A stretch of 64,000 nucleotides of DNA from Sphingobacterium sp. B16(2022) (GCF_012030425.1 NZ_JAAUVN010000006.1:186001-250000); one strand, 5' to 3'. Shown: positions 54,659 to 63,411, counted from the stretch's first letter. Made by a program: numbers and translations. Notes: generated from the letters alone by a model not told the origin.

Positions 54659-55324
54659 TTATTTCACAGAACTAAAACAATAACGATCATCTACAATGCG
54701 CACCACTATTTTTCCCTGCTGAATCATTTGATATAAGCAGTTTTTCAAGTGTCTCGGGTAAATGATCAATTTCGACAAACCCGTATGCCGCACATTTTGA
54801 AATAATTCCCATGACGATTTCCCTTCTTCAAATTCCCCTCTCGAGAACAATCCTTCCAATCTAGAGCGCACATGAATCATGGCATCAGACTCCAGTAGAA
54901 GATTAATTTCCGGCTTCCATTCTTCTAGAGAAAGCAAAGGAGTAGCAGGTTTATCTTTACCCCGCTGAAACGTCCAGCCTAATTCGATTTTATAATACCA
55001 TTTAATCTCATCTTCGACTACTTTAACACGAACAATACGCTCTGTAGAACCTTCGTACGGTTCCCTAAAAAATTCCATCGGCACAACTTCCGAACAAGCA
55101 TAAATGCGATCCAGTAAAATAGATTGAGATAATAAAAATTTAGAAACCTCAAATAATTTTTCAAAATCCAGATAAGCATGATCAGGCTTACCTAATAAAA
55201 AAGAAAGATCCTGAGGACTCCACCCTAACTTTAGTCTCCGATTAAAGTATGTATACCACAATTGAAAATCGTGCGAATACATCATTCCTGAATAGGAACT
55301 CTTAATCATCATATCACTTTTCAT
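54659..55324 (-). CDS. Cluster protein 3: HTH-like protein with winged-helix-like C-terminus
   Basis: Unrecognised family, 221 aa. The N-terminal WSPQDLSFLLGKPDHAYLDF (about residues 34-53) resembles an XRE-type helix-turn-helix. The C-terminus (PRHLKNCLYQMIQQGKIVVR, then IVDDRYCF) looks like a winged helix with a wing strand. The middle is predicted beta-rich (VRVKVVEDEIKWYYKIELGW). It is a paralog of the next gene. It follows the SNF2 gene after 18 bases. Confidence 0.65.
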   Translation of the reverse strand: MKSDMMIKSSYSGMMYSHDFQLWYTYFNRRLKLGWSPQDLSFLLGKPDHAYLDFEKLFEVSKFLLSQSILLDRIYACSEVVPMEFFREPYEGSTERIVRVKVVEDEIKWYYKIELGWTFQRGKDKPATPLLSLEEWKPEINLLLESDAMIHVRSRLEGLFSRGEFEEGKSSWELFQNVRHTGLSKLIIYPRHLKNCLYQMIQQGKIVVRIVDDRYCFSSVK

Positions 55325-55342
55325 AGTTTAAGTTTATAATAG

Positions 55343-58300
55343 TTATTCAAATAATTTCAGCAGGTCATCTTTACTCAACGATTTCATCAGATTCGCTTCA
55401 TCCAAAATCAATCCGTCAGCCACACTCCTTTTACTCGCCTGCATCTCCAAGATCCTTTCTTCCACCGTATCCTTACACACGATTTTGTAAGCCATCACAT
55501 GTTTATCCTGACCGATGCGGTAACAACGGTCTATCGCTTGCGCCTCTGCGGCAGGATTCCACCAAGGATCCAAAATATAGACATAGTCCGCCGCCGTCAG
55601 GTTCAACCCCGTACCACCAGCTTTTAAGCTGATCAAAAAGATCCGGCAATCATCCTCATTGTGAAACCTTTCCACCGCCTTCTGCCGATCCACCTGATTC
55701 AATTTACCATCCAAATACGCATAGTCTATACCCCTTTCAGCGATTCGTTTTCCCACCAATTGCAACAAAGACGTATAAAAAGAAAACAATAAAACCTTAT
55801 GCTCTGGCACAACCTCATCCAAAATTTCATCGATATAATCCAATTTCACTGAAGAACTCGTTAACATCTCCCCTTTAATCAAGCTCGGAGAATTACAGAT
55901 CTGCCGCAATTTACTGAGCGCCTCAATAGCCAAAAACTTAGACTTCGATGCATCTTTTCCTTTTAGATTCTCTTTCAATTCCCCCTTAAAAAGTTTCCGA
56001 TATCGATCATAAACCTTCCTTTGGTCAGGAAGCATATCCATATAAAGAACAGTTTCTGTTTTTTCAGGAAGATCAAGAGCCACTTGTTTTTTAGTGCGGC
56101 GAAGTATAAAAGGTGCGATCACCTTTTGAAGGCTTCCCACAGTTTCCTGTACAAGGTTTTCATCCTTAACACCTTTATACGTTTTATTAAAATTTCGATA
56201 ATTACCAAAAAAACCAGGATTGACCAGCATCATTTGTGAATAGATATCCTGAATCCCATTTTCAATAGGCGTACCCGTCATCGCGATCCGATAAGATGCT
56301 TTTATCTCAGACAAACATTCAAAACGCTTTGAATTCCGATTCTTCACAGCCTGCGACTCATCCATAACCAGATAGCTAAACGTCGTCATTTCAAACTCTT
56401 CCACATCCGTCATCAACGTACCGTATGTCGTCAACAAGACAGTCCCCGCTTCTAACTCCGCAACAGGCGCTCGTAACTTCCCATGATAAACTCGAACCAG
56501 ACGGTTCGGCGCAAATTTTTGATATTCCTGCTCCCAGTTAAACAACAACGTATTGGGCAATACAATAAGAGAAGGAGCACCTTGAGGATTTGCATGATAA
56601 TAATACTCTAGCAAAGTAATTACCTGCAGGGTCTTACCCAATCCCATATCATCCGCTAAAAGACCACCCCAACCAAACTCATTCAAAAAAGCCATCCAGC
56701 TGAATCCAACCTGTTGATAAGGGCGCAATGTCGCCAACACAGTATCAGGAACATTCAGCAAAGGAATCTCATCCATATTCATCAATTTCTCCCGACGTTC
56801 TCGGATGCTCCCTTGAATAATTTTAGCATCTATCTTTTCCAAATTAGGCTGTAGCGAAATAAGCTGTACCGTATTGAGCACTAAGCTGTCTTCATCCCGA
56901 ACCGAACTTAAAAATAAAGGCTTATAGAGATGTCGAACCTCTTTCGTTATAATTCCATAAGAAGAATCGGGCAATCGAAATACTTGCTGTCCCTCCATAA
57001 TCAGATCTTCAAAATCAGAGATTGTCATAGCCTGATTGCCAAATTTAGGAGCCAACAAAATTGCACATTGATTATTTTCAAAATGAATATTCCGTACCGT
57101 ACAATTGAGCTGATGTTGATAATAGGAAGTACCAACTTGAAGTTCCTCAAGTACAATCAAGATACCCTCCGACTTACACTTATCAATAAAATCATGTAAC
57201 CAACTACGATGCTGAAGTAAATCAATCGGGATAAACCAGTTACTATCAGCCGTAGATGATGCCAAAGAGGGATGCTGTTGCAAAATAAAACTTCGAAATT
57301 CCTCCTCTTGTATCTTGTCGCGCATAAAATAAGTAAAGTCTTCCTGTTTCGGTGCAATTACCAAATTAGCATCCCATTTCAGTGGAAAAGTTCCTATATT
57401 TTCATATACAACATGTGCCTCCAGATGAAGAAAGTTATCTAGCTCACGAATCGTCAGCATCCGCTTAAACGCAGGATCGTAGAGAACATGTCTCCTCTTT
57501 ATTTCCTGATGAGAGTGAATCTCAAGAGAGCAAGATTTACTCAACGGAACAACCAAATCCGTCAAAAAATCAGCGTACTGCTCCGGCAGAGCCGTGACAG
57601 TAAAGTCAAAAGCCCGAAAGCGGCGCAACAGATATTCCATTTCAAGATTATCGATAAAAAGCACCTGAGCATCACTGATTTTTAAGAAGTAACAGTTTTT
57701 AAAATCAAGAAAAGTAGGTTCTTCGAGAAGAATACCATCTACATATACCTCCACGACGAGCTTTTGATAAACGACTTCATCATAAAGATGTGCTTTTATT
57801 GTTAATCGATCTGCTGCCAGCAAAACCTGAGAACTATGTAGGCCGTAAGTTCTACTTAAATTGATCTGATAAGCATATTGATATGATCGATTTGTACTGA
57901 CGAAATTAAGGTTAATATTAAATATTGGATCCGATAATAGATCGCGCCAGACCTGCAGTATCTGTTGTTGGTTCTTACGATAATGACTATAAAAATCTAA
58001 ACTACCTAGATTCTTTTCTTTAAAAGCCTTATCAGCCAGAATAAGAGAGACAATTCTTTTGCAGAAACGCTCTAGGTATCCATCTTTTGGGCTCAAGAAA
58101 AGTACGGTCTGTAATTCATCAAACAAATAACTCTTTGTAAAAGAATCGGAATTCGGACTCCTGGATTTAAATGGAAAAACAACAGGGATTCCAAAAGCCA
58201 AAAAATTGAGCGGAACAAAAAACTTAACGTTATCACTCTTCTCCGCTGGCATGTCCGCGATAATATGACTATCTGGAATCTGGATTCTTTGTTCATCATT

Positions 58301-58828
58301 CGACGACTGTCCCATTACTTTAAACATCCTACCATATGTAGTATGGTTGCATATCTTTAAATTGATACTACCGTAAAAATCTTCTATTTCAAAATGTAGC
58401 ATCTTGAGTTGCCACGGTAAGAGTTCGTCCAGAACTTTGGGATAAAGCCCTTTAAAGTAAAGATCCCTACTATCTGGTATTTTGTCGTAAAGAAAACGGG
58501 CTTCATGTGTACAAAGTCCCTTTGCCTTTTTCCCACAACTACAATTAACTTCAAGATAATCACGACTTACTTTAATCTGAACAACCTCCTCCACACCAGG
58601 TTTACGAATCTCAAAATGTGGAGGTATACCATTTACATGAACTGTTATCCGCCCGGAATAATCGATCCCAAAAGACTTCCTTTTACAAAACTGTAAAAGA
58701 TATTCTCTTCCCATTTTAAAAGGATCTCCATCCTCCCAAGGAATCTGAAAAGGTTCTGATGACTTCCGTTTAGGCAAAGCAGTGGCTAAGGAGAGCTCTT
58801 GGCTATCCTGTACTTTATTAATTCCCAT
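55343..58828 (-). CDS. Cluster protein 2: SWIM zinc finger-SNF2 helicase
   Basis: A large SNF2-family ATPase that likely moves along duplex DNA, remodelling bound proteins (family knowledge). The SWIM zinc finger is near the N-terminus (C96, C98, C106, H108: NCSCGKKAKGLCTH). The middle (about 150-680) is a long linker-like region. Helicase motifs follow: DDMGLGKTLQV (I, about 725), MDESQAVKN (II, about 825), AMTGTPIENG (III), LLFSFYTSLLQL, LKAGGTGLNLTAADYV (V) and QAIDRCYRIGQ (VI, with Tyr where His is usual). 1161 aa. In some bacteria the SWIM protein and SNF2 helicase are separate neighbours; here they are fused. Confidence 0.93.
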   Translation of the reverse strand: MGINKVQDSQELSLATALPKRKSSEPFQIPWEDGDPFKMGREYLLQFCKRKSFGIDYSGRITVHVNGIPPHFEIRKPGVEEVVQIKVSRDYLEVNCSCGKKAKGLCTHEARFLYDKIPDSRDLYFKGLYPKVLDELLPWQLKMLHFEIEDFYGSINLKICNHTTYGRMFKVMGQSSNDEQRIQIPDSHIIADMPAEKSDNVKFFVPLNFLAFGIPVVFPFKSRSPNSDSFTKSYLFDELQTVLFLSPKDGYLERFCKRIVSLILADKAFKEKNLGSLDFYSHYRKNQQQILQVWRDLLSDPIFNINLNFVSTNRSYQYAYQINLSRTYGLHSSQVLLAADRLTIKAHLYDEVVYQKLVVEVYVDGILLEEPTFLDFKNCYFLKISDAQVLFIDNLEMEYLLRRFRAFDFTVTALPEQYADFLTDLVVPLSKSCSLEIHSHQEIKRRHVLYDPAFKRMLTIRELDNFLHLEAHVVYENIGTFPLKWDANLVIAPKQEDFTYFMRDKIQEEEFRSFILQQHPSLASSTADSNWFIPIDLLQHRSWLHDFIDKCKSEGILIVLEELQVGTSYYQHQLNCTVRNIHFENNQCAILLAPKFGNQAMTISDFEDLIMEGQQVFRLPDSSYGIITKEVRHLYKPLFLSSVRDEDSLVLNTVQLISLQPNLEKIDAKIIQGSIRERREKLMNMDEIPLLNVPDTVLATLRPYQQVGFSWMAFLNEFGWGGLLADDMGLGKTLQVITLLEYYYHANPQGAPSLIVLPNTLLFNWEQEYQKFAPNRLVRVYHGKLRAPVAELEAGTVLLTTYGTLMTDVEEFEMTTFSYLVMDESQAVKNRNSKRFECLSEIKASYRIAMTGTPIENGIQDIYSQMMLVNPGFFGNYRNFNKTYKGVKDENLVQETVGSLQKVIAPFILRRTKKQVALDLPEKTETVLYMDMLPDQRKVYDRYRKLFKGELKENLKGKDASKSKFLAIEALSKLRQICNSPSLIKGEMLTSSSVKLDYIDEILDEVVPEHKVLLFSFYTSLLQLVGKRIAERGIDYAYLDGKLNQVDRQKAVERFHNEDDCRIFLISLKAGGTGLNLTAADYVYILDPWWNPAAEAQAIDRCYRIGQDKHVMAYKIVCKDTVEERILEMQASKRSVADGLILDEANLMKSLSKDDLLKLFE

Positions 58829-58853
58829 AAATTTATTGTTTGTTGTTTATTCC

Positions 58854-60587
58854 CTAGCTAACTTGCTCAATACGCTGTTCTATAGATTGAACGACGGCTT
58901 TTAACAGTCGTTCATACAATTCAACCACAGCACCAGCGCGCGTTATGATTAAATTTTTATGCTGATCATCCATATCCATTGCTGCACTTTTCCACCAGAT
59001 CTCCTGAGGTTTTAAAATGATGGAAAGAATCAACATATCGAGTTCATTATCATTCAGAATACCCTGTATTACATCGGTACTGGCAATAGCAGACCACTCC
59101 ATGAGATCCAATAAATCAGTATTTTTAGGAATATATCCGACAGCACATCGCAGATAGGTCTGTATACCGATACTGTACAATTCGCGCAATAGCAACAAAG
59201 CGGTGTCTGCCATCAATAGAGGAGAGTTTGTCATCGTTAATAATAGGTTACGCATGACAACAACAGCGTTTTCCGATATGATTTTAATTTTCTGAAATTT
59301 TGCAGTCCAATCTATTACCCTAGGTACCAATTGAGAATTGAAAGTGGACTTTTGCCTCAAAATCCAAGACTTCTGCCAGACAATGCTCACAAACCGGCCT
59401 CCAAGAGTCAACTGCTTTTCCACATAAGGCAAATCAAGAAATACAACCGAAGCGCGAACATCACCCACTTTCCTAATCTGAAATGTATATGGTGAGTTCC
59501 GTTTAGTAAGTACCACCAGAAAAAGTTCAACTTTGATACCATTCTCCTCTTCATCAACACCCTCTTGAAAAGGATTACCATGTGATAAGCCTTCCGTTTG
59601 ATAGTTGACCAATAAGATCTGTTCTGGATGACAGCCTGAATACAACTTATCAAGAAGTAAATTAGCATCATCCTTATATTTTTGTGGCCATGGAAAACCT
59701 GAAAAATTTTCCAATGTAGCAGGCCCTGAAACTATTGGATGAGATTTTTTAGCCATAATAGCAACAGTATCTTTAGCTACCGATACAGCAGCTGCACGAT
59801 CACTCTTCTCCTTAATATATACCGCTACGCCATTCCAAATATAATCAACCATACTATCCAAAGCCTGACCAAATGCCTGACAATGCGCCAGTAAAAACTC
59901 AAATTCCTCTTCTAAAATATCGAGACGATCCTTTTTCTTCAAATAACTATGACAAGTATCCAATAACCGCAACAAAGGTGTACTATGGGCATCATAAGTA
60001 AAAATCTTAAAAAGTCCAGGTAAAGTGCCCCGCATCAGTTTAAGAATATGCTCCAGATTTTGTGCTTTACCAATCGTTACACCCGCCATGGTTTGAAATC
60101 CTTTTAACCGCAACACAATAAACTGATGCAACATGGCAGTTGCTTGAAAATAATCCGTTTTAGATTGAAAATTGTAACATGCGAACATAAATTCATCGGC
60201 TAAATTTTTGCCTTTAGCATAGTCTACATGAGACATTTCCATTAAACTGATCACGAGCTTACCCCCTAAAATGGGGCGCTTTTTGCTGTCTGCCTGATAA
60301 AGCAGGTGTGCAGGCAAAGAAGCATACGTAAAATAAAGGCTTCCTTTTTTCAACTGATTACTCCACTCCCCTGTCCAGATCACATGGAATGGAATATCGG
60401 GCATATCGGCCATACAGAGGCGGATAATAGGTTCAATACTTTGAACAGAGATACCCTTTATAGGATTAACAACTAATAAAAGATGTGGACTTTCGACGCT
60501 ATCATTGAGAAAATTAAACAAAAAAATACGATCTAAATCAATCCGCTGAACCAATCGATCGACCAATAATTGGGTGTTAAGTTGCAT
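58854..60587 (-). CDS. Cluster protein 1: tandem degenerate nucleotidyltransferase/HEPN-like protein
   Basis: Unrecognised as a whole, but its 577 aa fall into two similar halves (about 5-260 and 308-577). Each begins with a compact domain (LLVDRL/LLLDKL, RIFLFNF/QILLVNY, LLLVVN/LFLVVL) that recalls minimal nucleotidyltransferases without their catalytic GSxxRG site. Each continues with a helical HEPN-like domain (AMLHQFIVLRLKGFQ and GVTIGKAQNLEHILKLM in the first; DTALLLLRELYSIGIQTYL and GYIPKNTDLLDLM in the second). An R-x5-H pattern, RLLDTCH (207-213), resembles the HEPN ribonuclease motif in the first half only. It is the first gene of the cluster; the SNF2 gene follows after 25 bases. 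Confidence 0.6.
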   Translation of the reverse strand: MQLNTQLLVDRLVQRIDLDRIFLFNFLNDSVESPHLLLVVNPIKGISVQSIEPIIRLCMADMPDIPFHVIWTGEWSNQLKKGSLYFTYASLPAHLLYQADSKKRPILGGKLVISLMEMSHVDYAKGKNLADEFMFACYNFQSKTDYFQATAMLHQFIVLRLKGFQTMAGVTIGKAQNLEHILKLMRGTLPGLFKIFTYDAHSTPLLRLLDTCHSYLKKKDRLDILEEEFEFLLAHCQAFGQALDSMVDYIWNGVAVYIKEKSDRAAAVSVAKDTVAIMAKKSHPIVSGPATLENFSGFPWPQKYKDDANLLLDKLYSGCHPEQILLVNYQTEGLSHGNPFQEGVDEEENGIKVELFLVVLTKRNSPYTFQIRKVGDVRASVVFLDLPYVEKQLTLGGRFVSIVWQKSWILRQKSTFNSQLVPRVIDWTAKFQKIKIISENAVVVMRNLLLTMTNSPLLMADTALLLLRELYSIGIQTYLRCAVGYIPKNTDLLDLMEWSAIASTDVIQGILNDNELDMLILSIILKPQEIWWKSAAMDMDDQHKNLIITRAGAVVELYERLLKAVVQSIEQRIEQVS

Positions 60588-60630
60588 AATTAGAGATTTA
60601 ATAATAAATAATTAGTATAGATTTAATATA

Positions 60631-60638
60631 CAAATATA
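60631..60638 (-). promoter_or_regulatory. -7 element for the six-gene cluster
   Basis: On the minus strand this reads TATATTTG, a perfect TAnnTTTG. No TTG lies 17-23 bases upstream. If it is used, the transcript starts near 60624 with a leader of about 37 bases before ATG 60587. Perfect -7 matches can occur by chance in AT-rich DNA. Confidence 0.4.
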
Positions 60639-60663
60639 TATTAAATATTGTAATTTAAAATTA

Positions 60664-60686
60664 TTTGTATAAAATATCTATACAAA
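60664..60686. repeat. Inverted repeat TTTGTATA-7 nt-TATACAAA
   Basis: Perfect 8-bp arms (60664-60671 and 60679-60686) around AAATATC, right before the ATG of the broken gene. A further ATACAAA lies at about 60628-60634. The arrangement suits an operator for a dimeric regulator; the HTH-like cluster proteins are possible binders. Confidence 0.45.
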
Positions 60687-60690
60687 AGAT

Positions 60691-61077
60691 ATGAATTACA
60701 ATAACATCTATACTTTACAGCTACATAGTTCAGCTTTGGCTTTACAGAGATTCACCAGAATCTTTACGACTCACAGATGATCAACAGGCTAAATAAGCAA
60801 GTGTATCGGGCACTCCAATCCAATCCCGATCAATTGTCCGGAAATATGTCTATGGAACGCGCAATTCTCAAACGGTTAGTTGGATTTCAATTCAATGAAA
60901 AAAATCATTTGGAAGACTACTTATAACTTGATCCGGAGCCCTTCTTGGATAAAGATGAACAATTCACCATACGGTTCCACGAATTTGATGTGCTAAAAGC
61001 GATTTAGGATGACAAAAGATTGTCTGAATTACCTGATTAGTTTTATAGATAATCAAGTTAGAACGGGAACATCCTAA
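60691..61077 (+). pseudogene. Broken gene divergent from the SNF2 cluster
   Basis: Frames join into one protein-like sequence of about 128 aa. From ATG 60691 it reads MNYNNIYTLQLHSSALALQ; a one-base loss near 60760-60766 moves to a frame with YDSQMINRLNKQVYRALQSN, LSGNMSMERAILKRLVGFQF and LDPEPFLDKDEQFTIRFHEF. This frame is broken by TAA at 60924 and TAG at 61005. An extra A near 61014-61017 then restores a frame ending CLNYLISFIDNQVRTGTS and TAA at 61075. Two stops and two frameshifts mean it is not functional. I do not recognise the family. Confidence 0.65.
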
Positions 61078-61148
61078 TACCATATGATAACTAATACCAA
61101 TTTTTAACCAATTTTTAGACAGTAATGAGTCATTATTGATACAGTCTA

Positions 61149-61203
61149 CACTCAGTGATCACTCAGTGATCACTGAGCAAGCACTGAACAAACACTGAAC
61201 AAG
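61149..61203. repeat. Five 11-bp tandem repeats
   Basis: Units CACTCAGTGAT, CACTCAGTGAT, CACTGAGCAAG, CACTGAACAAA and CACTGAACAAG run without spacers. The first two create GTGATCAC palindromes across their junctions. Units diverge to the right. Eleven is not a multiple of three, so this is not a coding repeat in one frame. It lies 72 bases after the broken gene. Confidence 0.85.
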
Positions 61204-61486
61204 TAATGTTAAAAGACATAATCTGGTAATCATCTGATCTTCGTTTGCTCCCTAAAAATTAAAAGAGAGGAACCTACGTTTGTGTAACGGTGCGTTTTCA
61301 ATTTAAATAAAATGTGCTCAGGTAAAAATCGGAAATAGTTATTATCCTATTAGACAAGAAGTAAGAAACAAAAAAAGCAAATCTATACTCCTAAATGCCC
61401 ATACAACAGTAGGCAAAATCATCTATCACTAGCCCTACGTAAGATTTTTTTCACTATATTAGTAAGACATAAGAACTACAACCTTT
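61204..61486. other. Gap before the second GH29 gene
   Basis: No ORF of note, no clear TAnnTTTG promoter and no strong hairpin seen. It should contain the promoter of the fucosidase gene that starts at 61487. Confidence 0.4.
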
Positions 61487-63277
61487 ATGCTACACAATGT
61501 GAAAAGAATTTCAATTACTTTTTCTTTATTATTAACGTTAACATTCACGGTTTTTGCCCAGGAAAATCCTAAAACCAAATGGTTTAGTCATGATCGCTTC
61601 GGGATGTTTATACACTGGGGGCTATACAGTGGTGCAGAAGGATTGTGGAAAGGCGAAAAACTACGCTATATCAACAATTACGCAGAATGGCTCCGCTATC
61701 GAAACCGGGTTTCTAAAGATGAATATGGTGAGTTAGCGAAACGCTTCGTATGGGATCAGATCAATCCTGAAGAATGGGTACTGCTTGCTAAAAAAGCAGG
61801 CATGAAATATATCATCATGACTACAAAACACCATGACGGTGTAGCCATCTGGGATACCAAAATTGGGAATTATAGTCTTAGCAAATTAAGTGGGAGCAAT
61901 CGGGATATCATCAAAGAATTAGCTGCGGCATGTAAAAAACATAACATGAAGCTAGGTTTTTATTATTCACATTGGATTGACTGGGAACACCCATATGCCT
62001 GGGATCATAATCAGGAACTCACAGGACATGTCACCGACACCCAGTACAATCAGTATTGGCAGGAAAAAGTAATACCACAATTACGTGAACTTTTAACAAA
62101 CTATGGCGATATCGCACTTATGTGGTTTGATATGTGGATTCCGTATCAAAAATCAATAATTAAAAAAGAACAGCTTGAACAGGTTGTGGAGCTTATTCAT
62201 ACCTTACAGCCCAACTGCCTGATTAATTCAAGACTAGGTTTACCTACGGATGAGAAAAATATTGATTTTGAAACCTTCGGCGATAATCAATTTGGAACCT
62301 CATACATTCAACATCCGTGGGAAACACCAGGTACTATTGCACATTCGTGGGGCTACAACGGTCAAGAAAATGAATGGAAATCAACCAGTCAGATCTTCAA
62401 TTCGCTGATTTCAAATGTTAGCCTAAACGGTGGATTTACCTTAAATATTGGACCTCGTGCAGATGGTACTGTACCTTATGAAAGTGTATCAAGACTTGAA
62501 GATATCGGTAAATGGCTCAATAAACATGGAGAAAGTATCTATGGGGCAACTGGTCTAGATCTAAGAGCCAACCAGCATGATTGGGGGTATTTAACAACCA
62601 AAACTACAGGAAAACAAACAAATGTATATGCTCAGGTGTTTAATTGGCCACTGGATCGCGTGTTGCGGATATCAGGAATTAAAACTAAACCGGAACAGAT
62701 ATCCATTCAAGGTACGACAGATCATCAGAACTTAAAATTTGAACAAATTGGTGGCATCCTGCATGTAAATCTTCCCAATAAGCAAACAGACAACTATGTA
62801 TCTACCATAGTAATCCATTACAATGAACCATTGCAACTGGATAAAGATATCGTTGCTGAGTCCACTTTTGGTGGTTTTGCTTTAAATAGTACTAATGCAC
62901 AAAACAGAGAACAATTAAAAGTAATTCGTTATGACGGAAAAAAACCTAACCATATTCAAACAGCTGGAGAAAACATTGTCTGGGAGATAGATTTTCCTGA
63001 AGTAGGAACTTATAAAATAGATGTATCTGCACATAATCCTAATACAGATCCGGTAGAAATTAAGGTTCAAACAAGCAATCAAACAGCTTCAGGAAAACTA
63101 ACACCAAATGGAAAAATGGTAGTAGAACCGAACGAGAATAATTACACCGATGAGTTTGTGAACACTTCCATAGGTACATTTCATATTCGTCAAACAGGTA
63201 AACAAAAGATCACGTTCCAGACAGGTGGAAATCAACAACTTTGGTTAAACAGTATTTGGTTAGAAAAAATTAAATAA
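61487..63277 (+). CDS. GH29 alpha-L-fucosidase (exported, second, with C-terminal extension)
   Basis: A retaining alpha-L-fucosidase with signal peptide (about 1-24, TVFAQ). GH29 motifs are HDRFGMFIHWGLYSGAEG, IIMTTKHHDGVAIWDTK and the nucleophile Asp in IALMWFDMWIPYQ (about 215). After the barrel and its beta-sandwich (to about 445) it carries an extra C-terminal domain (about 455-596; GENIVWEIDFPEVGTYKIDV and GKQKITFQTGG) resembling a carbohydrate-binding or DUF5077-like module. 596 aa, against 477 in the first fucosidase; the two are distant. It has no SusCD partners here and is followed by a sensor gene. Confidence 0.93.
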   Translation: MLHNVKRISITFSLLLTLTFTVFAQENPKTKWFSHDRFGMFIHWGLYSGAEGLWKGEKLRYINNYAEWLRYRNRVSKDEYGELAKRFVWDQINPEEWVLLAKKAGMKYIIMTTKHHDGVAIWDTKIGNYSLSKLSGSNRDIIKELAAACKKHNMKLGFYYSHWIDWEHPYAWDHNQELTGHVTDTQYNQYWQEKVIPQLRELLTNYGDIALMWFDMWIPYQKSIIKKEQLEQVVELIHTLQPNCLINSRLGLPTDEKNIDFETFGDNQFGTSYIQHPWETPGTIAHSWGYNGQENEWKSTSQIFNSLISNVSLNGGFTLNIGPRADGTVPYESVSRLEDIGKWLNKHGESIYGATGLDLRANQHDWGYLTTKTTGKQTNVYAQVFNWPLDRVLRISGIKTKPEQISIQGTTDHQNLKFEQIGGILHVNLPNKQTDNYVSTIVIHYNEPLQLDKDIVAESTFGGFALNSTNAQNREQLKVIRYDGKKPNHIQTAGENIVWEIDFPEVGTYKIDVSAHNPNTDPVEIKVQTSNQTASGKLTPNGKMVVEPNENNYTDEFVNTSIGTFHIRQTGKQKITFQTGGNQQLWLNSIWLEKIK

Positions 63278-63411
63278 ATATGGGTTATGTATAGCATATA
63301 AGGCCATTAATATACATTTGAATATGCAGTTTTGCTATTAAATTTCAAGAAAATGTGCACATTTGCATGCATCAACATTAGAAAAACAGGTTTTCTCAAC
63401 TAGAATTGCGA

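Larger units (their letters stand above)
60588..60690. other. AT-rich divergent regulatory region
   Basis: 103 bases between the 577-aa gene and the broken gene. It is very AT-rich and holds a minus-strand TATATTTG box and an inverted repeat TTTGTATA/TATACAAA. Probably it controls both directions. Together with the broken gene and the downstream repeat region it makes up the whole 60588-61486 gap. Confidence 0.5.

Noticed and set aside
52829..60587. DISARM or another named SNF2-containing defence system
   Set aside because: No DrmA/DrmB-type helicase or methyltransferase and no nuclease or PLD motif; only the SNF2 part is shared.
61149..61203. Possible CRISPR-like array
   Set aside because: Units are 11 bp without spacers and no cas genes are near, so it is a simple tandem repeat.
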